This document shows, piece by piece, positions 1 to 7,450 of a stretch of 64,000 nt of DNA. Source of the DNA: an uncultured Paracoccaceae bacterium (GTDB taxonomy: Bacteria; Pseudomonadota; Alphaproteobacteria; Rhodobacterales; Rhodobacteraceae). Below the pieces are notes generated by a model that did no database searches, was not told the DNA's origin, and saw only the letters and a list, made by a program, of their open reading frames with translations. Position numbers and translations under genes: made by a program. Numbering within the stretch: the stretch's first letter is position 1; each line of letters opens with the position of its first letter. The stretch spans positions 44,695-108,694 of the forward strand of contig CALMJS010000025.1 of NCBI GenBank assembly GCA_937864535.1. The letters are read 5' to 3'.

Positions 1-20
1 GCGGAGCCCCTCCTAAACGC

Positions 21-49
21 TTGGCCTTTCAAGCGCCCCGCCCTATAAG
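21..49 (+). promoter_or_regulatory. putative sigma70-type promoter of the his operon
   Basis: TTGGCC at 21-26 and TATAAG at 44-49 are separated by 17 bases. A start of transcription near 56 would leave a leader of about 20 bases before hisB, with a GGAGG ribosome site at 66-70. This is motif inference only. Confidence 0.4.
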
Positions 50-74
50 CCAAGCCGTAATTAACGGAGGCCCC

Positions 75-662
75 ATGCGCACCGCCAAGATCACGCGTTC
101 CACCGCCGAAACCTCGATCGAGGTCGAGCTGAACCTCGACGGCACCGGCACCTACGACAACCAGACCGGCGTCGGGTTCTTTGACCACATGCTGGACCAA
201 CTGTCGCGCCACTCGCTGATCGACATGACCATCCGCGCCAAGGGCGATTACCACATCGATGACCACCACACGGTCGAGGATACCGGCATCGCCATCGGCC
301 AGGCACTGGTCAAGGCTCTGGGCGACAAAAAGGGCATCAACCGTTACGGTCATTTCGCGCTGGCGATGGATGACACGCAGGTGCGCTGTGCGCTCGATCT
401 CTCGGGACGCTCATATCTGGTGTGGAACTGCCCCTTTACGGCCGAAAAAATCGGCACCTTCGACACCGAACTGGTGCGCGAATTTTTTCAGGCCATCAGC
501 CTGCACGGCGGCATCACCCTGCACGTCGATCTGGTGCACGGCGTGAACAGCCACCACATCGCCGAAGCCGCGTTCAAGGCGCTGGCCAAATCGCTGCGCA
601 TGGCGGTAGAGACCGATCCCCGCATGTCGCAATCGCTCCCCTCGACCAAGGGCGCCCTATGA
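75..662 (+). CDS. hisB: imidazoleglycerol-phosphate dehydratase HisB
   Basis: Catalyses dehydration of imidazole-glycerol phosphate to imidazole-acetol phosphate, step 6 of cytoplasmic histidine synthesis. The 195-residue product is the usual length of monofunctional HisB, with no fused phosphatase domain. It shows the duplicated metal-binding motifs of the family: DDHHTVED around residues 62-69 and [12 protein letters not shown] around 159-170, plus [12 protein letters not shown] near 32-43. The ATG at 75 is chosen because GGAGG lies 5 bases upstream and the protein then starts at the conserved strand; reading further upstream enters the putative promoter. Its stop overlaps the hisH start (ATGA), so the two are translationally coupled. 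Confidence 0.97.
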   Translation: MRTAKITRSTAETSIEVELNLDGTGTYDNQTGVGFFDHMLDQLSRHSLIDMTIRAKGDYHIDDHHTVEDTGIAIGQALVKALGDKKGINRYGHFALAMDDTQVRCALDLSGRSYLVWNCPFTAEKIGTFDTELVREFFQAISLHGGITLHVDLVHGVNSHHIAEAAFKALAKSLRMAVETDPRMSQSLPSTKGAL

Positions 663-1300
663 GCCTGATCGCGCTTATCGACTACGACAGCGGCAACCTG
701 CACTCGGCGCAAAAGGCCTTTGAACGTATGGCCCATGAAACCGGCCACGGCTCGGTGGTTGTCACCTCCGAGCCCGACGTGGTTGCCAAGGCAGATCGCA
801 TCGTTCTGCCCGGAGACGGCGCCTTCCCCTCTTGCCGCAGGGCGCTGCAGGCGGTCGATGGCCTCGCCGAAGCGATCTTTGAAGCGGTCGAGACGCGGGG
901 CAAACCCTTCCTCGGGATTTGCGTCGGGATGCAGATGCTGGCCACCCGCGGCTTTGAATATGAGGAAACTGCCGGATTTGGCTGGATCGACGGTGAAATT
1001 CACCGCATCGCTCCCGCCGACAGCCGCCTGAAAATCCCGCATATGGGCTGGAACGATCTGGTGATCGAACAGCCGCACCCGGTGCTGGCCGGGATCAAAA
1101 CCGGCGATCATGCCTATTTCGTACATAGTTACCAGATGCAGATGACATCGCCGGCACAACGGTTGGCCCATGCCGATTACGCAAGCGACATCACCGCCAT
1201 CGTCGGGCGCGATACGATCGTCGGCACGCAGTTCCACCCGGAAAAGAGCCAGGAAACCGGCTTGCGCCTGATCGCCAATTTCTTGACCTGGCGTCCATAA
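659..1300 (+). CDS. hisH: imidazole glycerol phosphate synthase subunit HisH
   Basis: Glutaminase subunit that feeds ammonia to HisF, which is encoded about 1.7 kb downstream. The 213-residue class I glutamine amidotransferase has the nucleophile in GICVGMQ (Cys88) and the His/Glu pair in QFHPEKS (His193, Glu195), so the triad is intact. The N-terminal [10 protein letters not shown] strand-loop is typical of HisH. The start codon lies inside the 4-base overlap with hisB. Longer readings upstream run through hisB in another frame and are not real. Confidence 0.97.
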   Translation: MSLIALIDYDSGNLHSAQKAFERMAHETGHGSVVVTSEPDVVAKADRIVLPGDGAFPSCRRALQAVDGLAEAIFEAVETRGKPFLGICVGMQMLATRGFEYEETAGFGWIDGEIHRIAPADSRLKIPHMGWNDLVIEQPHPVLAGIKTGDHAYFVHSYQMQMTSPAQRLAHADYASDITAIVGRDTIVGTQFHPEKSQETGLRLIANFLTWRP

Positions 1301-1355
1301 GTCGTTGCAACGAATCCCTCCCGGTGCGACCGTTTTGCATCACGGGAGGAACGCT

Positions 1356-1664
1356 ATGTCTGAGATCGAAATTTTGGCCTATCGGGCCAAACCGGGAATG
1401 CGTGCCAAACTCGCGGACCTGTCCGCCCTGCACGGCCCGCTGTTGCGTCGTCTGGGCTATGTGACCGCTGGTCCCGATCATGTCCTCTGGACCAGCGATG
1501 ATACCCTGCTGCGGCTGGTCAAATGGACCGAGGGCGCCAAGGCCAAGGCTGCCCGCCACCCCGACCTTCGGGCGATGGGCTGGGATCTGGACGCCGTCGC
1601 CGACCGGATCGACGCGGACGCGGTGCCAGAGGCGGCCGACCTCCTGTCGAAGGTCAGCCATTAG
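1356..1664 (+). CDS. small conserved hypothetical protein in the his cluster
   Basis: A 102-residue soluble protein with no signal peptide or membrane segment. CACGGGAGGAACGCT places a strong ribosome site just before the ATG at 1356. The sequence pattern (an N-terminal strand IEILAYRAKPG, a helix, then strands and TEGAKAKAARHPDLRAM) resembles small dimeric alpha/beta-barrel proteins of the antibiotic-biosynthesis-monooxygenase type. I infer that from layout only and cannot assign a reaction. It lies 55 bases after hisH on the same strand and may be co-transcribed with it. Confidence 0.7.
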   Translation: MSEIEILAYRAKPGMRAKLADLSALHGPLLRRLGYVTAGPDHVLWTSDDTLLRLVKWTEGAKAKAARHPDLRAMGWDLDAVADRIDADAVPEAADLLSKVSH

Positions 1665-1669
1665 CGGGA

Positions 1670-2053
1670 TTATTCCACGCGGGTCCAGGCTTGGGCCGCA
1701 CAGAACAGACCACCGGCAACACAGCCTTTGAGGGTCATGTTGTCGCCATCGAGCGTGATCTTGCCCAGATAGACCTTGTCATTTGAAGGACGCCAGACCT
1801 TGCCCTCATAGGCATTGCCACCCTTGGACACCATATCGATCACCAGCATCTTGCCGTGGTTTTCGGACTGATACGGACCATCGGCGTTAAAGCTCTGCTC
1901 GATCGTGCCGCAATAGGCATCCGCACAGGGCGCAATCCGGATATGCGCATAGGCGCCGTCATCCGGCTCGGTCTGCCACAGACCTTCGATAGGATCGGCG
2001 GCGGCCAGTCCCCCGACCAAGGCCAGCAGGGCCCCGAGGGCAAATGTCTTCAT
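1670..2053 (-). CDS. DUF2147 family exported protein
   Basis: A 127-residue protein with a short Sec signal peptide (MKTFALGALLALVGGLAAA, cleavage near residue 19) followed by the family start DPIEGLWQTEPDDG, two or more Cys residues and a WRPSNDKVYLGK-type strand. DUF2147 proteins are small periplasmic beta-rich proteins of unknown role. The start is set at the signal peptide, preceded by GGAGGAACC on the reverse strand; an upstream in-frame extension is not signal-like. It sits on the opposite strand between hisH and hisA, so it splits the his cluster into two transcription blocks or is read against through-transcription. Confidence 0.85.
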   Translation of the reverse strand: MKTFALGALLALVGGLAAADPIEGLWQTEPDDGAYAHIRIAPCADAYCGTIEQSFNADGPYQSENHGKMLVIDMVSKGGNAYEGKVWRPSNDKVYLGKITLDGDNMTLKGCVAGGLFCAAQAWTRVE

Positions 2054-2183
2054 GGTAGGTTCCTCCCTGTTTGTGCCGCCAAATTGCGCCGCTCCACCGA
2101 TTCCGTTCAAGCGTGACGTTGGGTTTCATTGCATTCGGGCGCGTGCCGTGCATAACGGCGGCAACTGACCAAAGGTGGCGCTT

Positions 2184-2903
2184 ATGATCCTCTATCCTGC
2201 AATCGACCTGAAGGACGGCCAGGCTGTCCGCCTGTTCAAGGGCGAAATGACCCAGGCAACCGTCTTTAACGACAATCCTGCCGCACAGGCGATGGAATTC
2301 GTCAACGCCGGCTGCGAATGGTTGCACCTTGTCGATCTGAACGGTGCCTTTGCAGGCGAGCCGGTCAACGCCGCCCCGGTAGAGGCTATTCTCGCCCAGA
2401 CCAAGGTCCCCGCACAGCTCGGCGGCGGCATCCGCGACATGGCCACCATCGAACGCTGGCTGTCCAAGGGCCTCGCCCGCGTTATCCTCGGTACCGTTGC
2501 GGTCGAAAATCCGGCTCTCGTGCGCGAAGCCTGCCGCGCCTTCCCCGGTCAGGTCGCCGTCGGTATCGACGCCCGCAACGGCAAAGTCGCCACCAAAGGC
2601 TGGGCCGAAGAAACCAACGTCATGGTCACCGACCTCGCCCGCTCTTATGAGGACGCTGGCGTCGCCGCGATCATCTATACCGACATCAACCGCGATGGCG
2701 CCATGCAGGGCCCGAACATCGAGGCTACGGCGGACCTCGCCCGCGCGGTGACCATTCCGGTGATCGCCTCGGGCGGTGTCTCGTCCCTGTCCGATCTGAT
2801 CGCCCTTCGCGACTCCGGCGTGATTTCCGGTGCGATTTCCGGCCGCGCCCTCTACGATGGCGCCATCAACCTGACCGAGGCTCTGGCGGCATTGCGCGCC
2901 TGA
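2184..2903 (+). CDS. hisA: phosphoribosylformimino-AICAR phosphate isomerase HisA
   Basis: Isomerises ProFAR to PRFAR, step 4 of histidine synthesis. The 239-residue (beta/alpha)8 barrel keeps both catalytic aspartates: Asp8 in YPAIDLKDG and Asp129 in [10 protein letters not shown]. The TDINRDG and ASGGVSS phosphate-binding loops in the second half are those of HisA. The ATG at 2184 fits the family start [10 protein letters not shown]; a GTG 9 bases upstream is the alternative. It is separated from hisF by a palindromic repeat element. Confidence 0.97.
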   Translation: MILYPAIDLKDGQAVRLFKGEMTQATVFNDNPAAQAMEFVNAGCEWLHLVDLNGAFAGEPVNAAPVEAILAQTKVPAQLGGGIRDMATIERWLSKGLARVILGTVAVENPALVREACRAFPGQVAVGIDARNGKVATKGWAEETNVMVTDLARSYEDAGVAAIIYTDINRDGAMQGPNIEATADLARAVTIPVIASGGVSSLSDLIALRDSGVISGAISGRALYDGAINLTEALAALRA

Positions 2904-2906
2904 TCC

Positions 2907-2968
2907 TTCATCTTTCCGAAAATACCTCGGGGGAGTCGGCCCGGCGGGCCGACGGGGGCAGCGCCCCC
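2907..2968 (+). repeat. 3'-end palindromic element, copy A (long form)
   Basis: Starts 3 bases after the hisA stop: TTCATCTTTCC, AAAATACCTC, then the palindromic arms GTCGGCCC/GGGCCGAC and a GGGGGCAGCGCCCCC hairpin. The same head sequence follows four other genes in the window, always in the sense of the gene just ended. The hairpins could act in termination or mRNA 3'-end stabilisation; here the element lies inside the his cluster. Confidence 0.75.
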
Positions 2969-3022
2969 TCCTCCGCCGAACCCTCGCTCACAGCCCTCAG
3001 GGAAACCGCAAAGGAGCCCGCC

Positions 3023-3781
3023 ATGCTGAAAACCCGCATTATCCCCTGCCTCGACGTGGCAGATGGCCGCGTCGTCAAGGGTGTCAACTTTGTCGACCTG
3101 ATCGATGCAGGCGATCCGGTCGAGGCCGCCAAGGCCTATGACGCGGCGGGTGCGGATGAGCTGTGCTTTCTAGACATCCATGCCACCCATGAAAACCGCG
3201 GTACGATGTTCGATCTGGTCACCCGCACCGCCGAGGCGTGCTTTATGCCCCTCACGGTCGGCGGCGGGGTGCGCACCCATCACGACGTGCGCAACCTCTT
3301 GCTGGCAGGCGCTGACAAGGTCAGTTTTAACTCGGCCGCAGTTGCCGACCCCAATGTCCTGACCGAGGCCGCGCTGCGGTTTGGCAGCCAGTGCATCGTC
3401 TGCGCCATCGACGCCAAGACGGTCGAACCCGGCCGTTGGGAGATTTTCACCCACGGCGGACGCAAACCGACCGGGATCGACGCGATCGAATTTGCCCGCA
3501 CCGCCGCGGCCAAGGGCGCGGGTGAAATTTTGCTGACCTCGATGGACCGGGACGGGACCAAGGGCGGCTATAACCTAGCCCTGACCCGCGCCATTGCCGA
3601 CGCGGTCGATATTCCGGTGATCGCCTCGGGCGGCGTCGGCACGCTGGATCACCTGGTCGAAGGCGTGACCAAGGGCGGCGCCTCTGCGGTTCTGGCGGCG
3701 TCGATTTTCCACTTTGGCACCTACACCATCGGCGAGGCCAAGGCCCATATGGCCGCCGCCGGCATTCCCGTGAGGCTGTGA
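3023..3781 (+). CDS. hisF: imidazole glycerol phosphate synthase subunit HisF
   Basis: Cyclase subunit that joins ammonia from HisH with PRFAR to give imidazole-glycerol phosphate and AICAR. The 252-residue barrel has both catalytic aspartates, Asp11 in [15 protein letters not shown] and Asp130 in VCAIDAKTV, and the phosphate loops TVGGGVRT and [14 protein letters not shown] lies 6 bases before the ATG. The stop TGA shares its last base with the hisE start, so HisF and HisE are coupled. Confidence 0.98.
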   Translation: MLKTRIIPCLDVADGRVVKGVNFVDLIDAGDPVEAAKAYDAAGADELCFLDIHATHENRGTMFDLVTRTAEACFMPLTVGGGVRTHHDVRNLLLAGADKVSFNSAAVADPNVLTEAALRFGSQCIVCAIDAKTVEPGRWEIFTHGGRKPTGIDAIEFARTAAAKGAGEILLTSMDRDGTKGGYNLALTRAIADAVDIPVIASGGVGTLDHLVEGVTKGGASAVLAASIFHFGTYTIGEAKAHMAAAGIPVRL

Positions 3782-4086
3782 TGTCTATTTACGATCTGGA
3801 CAAGACCATCCAATCCCGCAAGTCCGCCGATCCCGAGAGCAGCTGGACCGCGAAACTCTTGGCCAAGGGGCCAGAGAAATGCGCGGAAAAATTCGGCGAG
3901 GAATCGATCGAGGCGATCATCGAAGCCGTCAAAGGCGACCGCGCCGCGCTGATCAGCGAAGCCGCCGATAGTCTCTACCATTTGCTGGTGATGTGTGCAG
4001 CGCGAGACGTCACTCTCGCCGACATCGAGGCGGAACTCGATCGCCGCACCCATCAATCAGGGATCGCGGAAAAAGCCTCCCGCTAG
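3781..4086 (+). CDS. hisE: phosphoribosyl-ATP pyrophosphatase HisE
   Basis: Hydrolyses PR-ATP to PR-AMP, step 2 of the pathway. The 101-residue all-helical protein has the MazG-like metal-binding helix EKFGEESIEAIIEA and a following EAADSLYHLLV helix, as expected for stand-alone HisE. The partner HisI is not adjacent. The ATG overlaps the hisF stop by one base; a GTG one codon upstream is a weaker alternative. It ends the cluster and is followed by two palindromes. Confidence 0.95.
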   Translation: MSIYDLDKTIQSRKSADPESSWTAKLLAKGPEKCAEKFGEESIEAIIEAVKGDRAALISEAADSLYHLLVMCAARDVTLADIEAELDRRTHQSGIAEKASR

Positions 4087-4091
4087 GAATT

Positions 4092-4148
4092 CGGCTTTGC
4101 GCTGCAAAGCCGATGCCTCCGGCGGAGGTATTTGGAGAAAGATGAAAG
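4092..4148 (-). repeat. 3'-end palindromic element, copy B (short form)
   Basis: Read on the minus strand after the yjdM-like stop it gives TTTCATCTTTC, CCAAATACC, the palindrome CCTCCGCCGGAGG (4116-4128) and a second hairpin CGGCTTTGC/GCAAAGCCG (4092-4112). It fills the gap between the convergent hisE and yjdM-like genes, so it may also bound the his transcript. Confidence 0.75.
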
Positions 4149-4157
4149 GCGCGGGTC

Positions 4158-4499
4158 TCAGTCCGCGACTTTTTTCACGAATTGGCTCTTGAGGCCGATC
4201 TGGCCAAAGCCGGGCACGGTGCAGTCGATGTCGTGATCCCCGGGCACGAGGCGGATGCCTTTGACCTTGGTACCGACCTTGATCACCGAAGACGAGCCTT
4301 TGAGTTTCAGGTCCTTGATCACTGTGACGGTATCGCCGTCCGACAGGACGTTTCCGACGCTGTCACGAATGACATCGCCCGCCCCGGACGGGGCGTCTGC
4401 GGACCATTCATGGCCGCACTCAGGACAAATCAACAGGGCATCCACCTGATAAGTGAAGGCCGACGCACAATCGGGGCACGGGGGCAAAGTATCGGTCAT
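4158..4499 (-). CDS. YjdM/PhnA-like zinc-ribbon protein
   Basis: A 113-residue protein with an N-terminal zinc ribbon (Cys8, Cys11, Cys25, Cys28: PCPDC and ICPECG) and a C-terminal SH3-like barrel with LKLKGSSSVIKVGTKVKGIRL and DHDIDC. This is the layout of the YjdM (formerly PhnA) family. Despite the old name, the family is not shown to cleave phosphonates and has no firm function. It stands alone, convergent with hisE. Confidence 0.88.
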   Translation of the reverse strand: MTDTLPPCPDCASAFTYQVDALLICPECGHEWSADAPSGAGDVIRDSVGNVLSDGDTVTVIKDLKLKGSSSVIKVGTKVKGIRLVPGDHDIDCTVPGFGQIGLKSQFVKKVAD

Positions 4500-4542
4500 G
4501 CCTTGGGTTTAGGACCGGAATCGTCGGAAAACCAGCGCAAAA

Positions 4543-5517
4543 TCAGCGCATCCACAGGCCTTCGGATTTTATCTTGTTGCGGATTTGCTGTTCGCGCCGT
4601 GGCAGGTCGTTGCGATCAAAGAGCGCGCGGACCTTTTTGCCGCGTCCCTGATAGATCAGCCGCTTGATGGGCTCATATTGTTTGAGGTGTTTCTTGACCT
4701 TGTTCGGTGCGCAAATGTCTTCGAGCAATCGCACCACGGCATCGGATTCGCGGGCATAGAGCAGCGGGAAGGTGCGATAGTGACAGGTCATATCGCCATC
4801 GAGACCGGCGAGGTCCGGCCCCGGGCGCCCGCCCCCGAAGGAATGGATCACCAAGGGGAGCACCACCTGGTCAAGCCAAGGGTCCAGCGATTGCACCTCG
4901 AGTTCGGCGGGGCGATTGTCGCGAACCGATATGGCCCAGTCGGTGAATCGCTGCCCGAAGGCGGCGGGATCCTTGTAAAAGAACCAACCGGCATTGAAAT
5001 AGAGATACCGCTGCCAGTATTCGTCGGGCTGGCTGAGGTCGAGCGAACTGGCATAATCCAGACCAAAGCGGTCATAGAGCGATTTCCAGATCACACCGTA
5101 ACCCGGCCAGTAGAGTTCCTCTTGCGGCCAGGTGCCTTCGCGCCGCATCGAGGCGGAGGGACGGTCGAAATCGAAGGCGATCTGTGAAATATCGTTCAGG
5201 ATCAGCGTGTCGGTATCAAAGAACACAAAGGGCTCGCCCGCGGGCAAGGCCGCGAGCGCCTCGATTTTGTTGCCGTAGGGATAGGACTCGCCGAAATGCT
5301 GCGATTCGAACGGCAGGATGGTCGCGCCGAGGTCGATCAGCGCCTCTTTGATCGGATCGGACATCCGCGGATCGCGTGACCATTTCGGACCGGGCTGCGG
5401 CTCTGCCACAAAAAACGTCCCGTCAAAGCCGGAGGCGCTTGCCCGCAGGGATGCGGCAAACAACAGGGCTTCGTACTGGAGACGTCCAGATTGGCCGATG
5501 ATCACGATGTTAAACAT
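4543..5517 (-). CDS. putative glycosyltransferase-like protein
   Basis: A 324-residue soluble protein that begins MFNIVIIGQSGRLQYEALLFAAS, a nucleotide-sugar-transferase-like first strand, and carries FVFFDTDTLIL with a DxD motif at about 101-103, the divalent-metal and sugar-nucleotide site of GT-A glycosyltransferases. The remainder (YLYFNAGWFFY, a DPWLDQVVLPLVIHSFGG stretch and a basic C-terminus) also fits family-8-like folds. Substrate unknown. The start at 5517 is chosen at the conserved strand; 24 further residues upstream are Pro/Phe-rich and unlike a signal. It ends in the 58-base gap before the yjdM-like gene on the same strand. Confidence 0.6.
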   Translation of the reverse strand: MFNIVIIGQSGRLQYEALLFAASLRASASGFDGTFFVAEPQPGPKWSRDPRMSDPIKEALIDLGATILPFESQHFGESYPYGNKIEALAALPAGEPFVFFDTDTLILNDISQIAFDFDRPSASMRREGTWPQEELYWPGYGVIWKSLYDRFGLDYASSLDLSQPDEYWQRYLYFNAGWFFYKDPAAFGQRFTDWAISVRDNRPAELEVQSLDPWLDQVVLPLVIHSFGGGRPGPDLAGLDGDMTCHYRTFPLLYARESDAVVRLLEDICAPNKVKKHLKQYEPIKRLIYQGRGKKVRALFDRNDLPRREQQIRNKIKSEGLWMR

Positions 5518-5702
5518 AAAAGATCCGAACAGGTTTCTTGGGAATACAAACGGCAGGAAACAGACTGGTCGGACTATAGAGGGTGACATCGGAACGCAAA
5601 AGCCTGACCTGCATCAGATTTCGCATTTAGAGCCAATTGATCACGGACATGGGTAAAGACTGGGCACTTGCCCTAGCCACCACTTTGATTTGTAAGGTAA
5701 AG

Positions 5703-5786
5703 TGGTGGGCGACCCTGGAATCGAACCAGGCATGGGTCTCCCCGGCGGAGTTACAGTCCGCTGCCGCACCTTGCAGCTCGTCGCCC
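5703..5786 (-). tRNA. tRNA-Tyr (GTA anticodon)
   Basis: On the minus strand the acceptor arms are GGGCGAC (from 5786) and GTCGCCC, followed by discriminator A and an encoded CCA ending at 5703. The anticodon arm is GCGGA-CTGTAAC-TCCGC, giving anticodon GTA. A long class II variable arm follows and the T arm contains GGTTCGATTCC. The long variable arm with GTA is diagnostic of bacterial tRNA-Tyr. Confidence 0.97.
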
Positions 5787-5827
5787 TAGCGGGGTGAGTG
5801 CCGTTCGGCGCCCCGTTGGTGAGCGGC

Positions 5828-5856
5828 TGTCTAAGCGGACCTGCGGGGGGCGTCAA
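5828..5856 (-). promoter_or_regulatory. putative promoter of tRNA-Tyr
   Basis: On the minus strand TTGACG (5856-5851), 17 bases, then TAGACA (5833-5828). Transcription would begin near 5821, leaving a 35-base 5' leader for RNase P to remove. Confidence 0.55.
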
Positions 5857-5939
5857 CAGGAAAAATCACCAAAAAGACATCGGACTTGTGCCTTGGGCCG
5901 CTTCGGCGCATGTAGGGGCAGAAATCATGGGGTTATGAC

Positions 5940-6716
5940 ATGAAAAAGCCGAAGTGGGTGATCGAAAAGGAAAAGTCGCGCAAGGCCGCGGAGAGTGAAA
6001 CCGTCTGGCTGTTCGGCCTGCATGCGGTGCGTGACGCCCTGATGAACCCGCGTCGCGAACGACTACGGCTGATTGTGACCGCCAATGCCAAGGACAAGCT
6101 GATCGACGCCATTGCTGCCAGCGGCATGGAGCCGGAGATCAGCGATGCGCGCAAATTTGCCGCGCCGCTCGACCTGGACTCGGTGCATCAGGGTGCCGCG
6201 CTCGAGGTTAAACCTCTGAACTGGGGTTCGCTCGAAGAGGTCGCGATGGGTCCGGGGCACGACCCTGCCCGCCTGATCCTGCTGGACCGCGTGACCGACC
6301 CGCACAACGTCGGCGCGATTCTGCGCTCGGCCGAGGTGTTCGGCGCGCGGGCGGTGATCGGGGTGCAGCGGCATTCCGCGCCAGAAACCGGCGCCTTGGC
6401 GAAAACTGCCAGCGGTGCGCTGGAACGTCAGCCCTATGTCCGCATTCGCAACCTGTCCGAGGCGATGGAAGAGCTAAAGGCGCTGGGGTACATCATCCTC
6501 GGCCTCGCGGGTGAGGCCGATCAGACGATCGAACAGGCGCTGGAGGGACGTCGCAACCGTCCCGTGGCTCTGGTGATGGGGGCCGAAGGTCCGGGGCTGC
6601 GCGAAAAGACCCGCGAAACCTGTGATGCGCTGGTGCGGATCGACTATCCCGGTGCCTTTGGATCGCTGAACGTGTCGAACGCGGCGGCTGTCGCGCTCTA
6701 TGCAGCCAAGGGCTGA
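5940..6716 (+). CDS. rlmB: 23S rRNA (guanosine-2'-O)-methyltransferase RlmB
   Basis: A SpoU-class (SPOUT/TrmH) methyltransferase expected to methylate the ribose of G2251 of 23S rRNA. The 258 residues comprise an N-terminal substrate-binding domain (ETVWLFGLHAVRDAL) and the knotted SPOUT domain with motif 1 DPHNVGAILRSAEVFG, motif 2 ALVMGAEGPGLR and motif 3 IDYPGAFGSLNVSNAAAVALY. TrmH-type enzymes with other targets look similar, but the N-terminal domain favours RlmB. It lies divergent from tRNA-Tyr. Confidence 0.92.
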   Translation: MKKPKWVIEKEKSRKAAESETVWLFGLHAVRDALMNPRRERLRLIVTANAKDKLIDAIAASGMEPEISDARKFAAPLDLDSVHQGAALEVKPLNWGSLEEVAMGPGHDPARLILLDRVTDPHNVGAILRSAEVFGARAVIGVQRHSAPETGALAKTASGALERQPYVRIRNLSEAMEELKALGYIILGLAGEADQTIEQALEGRRNRPVALVMGAEGPGLREKTRETCDALVRIDYPGAFGSLNVSNAAAVALYAAKG

Positions 6717-6841
6717 GCCGATCACTTGGTGATCACGTTTTGCGGAGCGGGACTAGCGAGACAGCATTCGGGGGTTATCTTTGAAGCATCGCGGGGCTTG
6801 GAACACCTCGCCAATGACTCACTGTCCCTCGTTCCACACCT

Positions 6842-6870
6842 AGCGCCCGGCTTGCCCCGGGCGCTTTTTT
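6842..6870 (+). terminator. rho-independent terminator
   Basis: AGCGCCCGG (6842-6850) pairs perfectly with CCGGGCGCT (6857-6865), followed by TTTTTT. It lies 125 bases after rlmB and 40 bases before the next gene, so it ends either the rlmB transcript or a short RNA encoded between them. Confidence 0.85.
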
Positions 6871-6909
6871 ATGGTGCCAAATCTAACGGAGACGGACAGG
6901 AGGATTCTC

Positions 6910-7377
6910 ATGGACTATTCGTTGACCCTGCTCAAACGCGTACTGACCGAGGCCAAGACCGTTGCCGTCGTGGGCGTATCGTCCAATCCGGTGCGTCCCA
7001 GCTATTTTGTGGCGCGGTATCTGCGGCTCAAGGGGTTTCGGGTGATCCCGGTCAATCCCGGCCTCGCGGGGCAAGAGTTGTTTGGCGAAACCGTCTATCC
7101 TGATCTCAAGTCCATCCCGTTTGACGTGGACATGGTGGATATATTTCGCCGGTCTGAGGCTGTCCCGCCATTGGTGGACGAGGCGTTGGAACGTTGGCCG
7201 AGCCTGAAAACGATCTGGATGCAGATCGGTGTGGAGCACACCGAGGCCGCAGCCAAGGCGGAGGCGCGCGGGGTAACCGTCATTCAAAACCGCTGCCCCA
7301 AGATCGAATATCAACGTATTTTCGGAGAGTTGCGCATGGGTGGCTTTAACACCGGAATTCTGTCCTCGAAGCTTTGA
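6910..7377 (+). CDS. CoA-binding domain protein (YccU-like)
   Basis: A 155-residue single-domain Rossmann-type protein of the CoA-binding family found as the N-terminal domain of succinyl-CoA synthetase alpha. Visible are TVAVVGVSSNPVRPSY, the FRVIPVNPG turn, DMVDIFRRSEAVP and a C-terminal TVIQNRCPKIEY with the family Cys. Such stand-alone proteins probably bind CoA or a CoA thioester; no reaction is assigned. The ATG at 6910 has GGAGGA just upstream; an ATG 13 codons earlier falls next to the terminator and is rejected. Confidence 0.88.
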   Translation: MDYSLTLLKRVLTEAKTVAVVGVSSNPVRPSYFVARYLRLKGFRVIPVNPGLAGQELFGETVYPDLKSIPFDVDMVDIFRRSEAVPPLVDEALERWPSLKTIWMQIGVEHTEAAAKAEARGVTVIQNRCPKIEYQRIFGELRMGGFNTGILSSKL

Positions 7378-7420
7378 AACACCCGCGTTGCGGCTTGAGA
7401 GGGCGCGGACTCTCGCCTAA

Positions 7421-7444
7421 CCTCCGGTCAACTTGATCAGGAGG
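7421..7444 (+). promoter_or_regulatory. hairpin that sequesters the metY ribosome-binding site
   Basis: CCTCC (7421-7425) can pair with GGAGG (7440-7444), which is the Shine-Dalgarno of metY, and the inner GTCAA can pair with TTGAT around a one-base loop or a larger opened loop. A second potential stem, GAGAG...CTCTC (about 7397-7414), lies upstream. The arrangement suggests translational control of metY. No known SAM riboswitch class is recognised here. Confidence 0.5.
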
Positions 7445-7450
7445 AACAAC

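Noticed and set aside
488..1237. 249-codon frame opposite hisH
   Set aside because: Shadow of hisH; no recognisable domain, and it would fully overlap a triad-complete enzyme.
6735..6870. 6S RNA or SRP RNA
   Set aside because: The 6S central bubble and the SRP GGAAGGNAGCA-type tetraloop region are not recognisable; the stretch is only about 130 bases.
7378..7450. SAM-II or SAM/SAH riboswitch before metY
   Set aside because: No match by eye to the conserved pseudoknot cores; only a ribosome-site-masking hairpin is supported.
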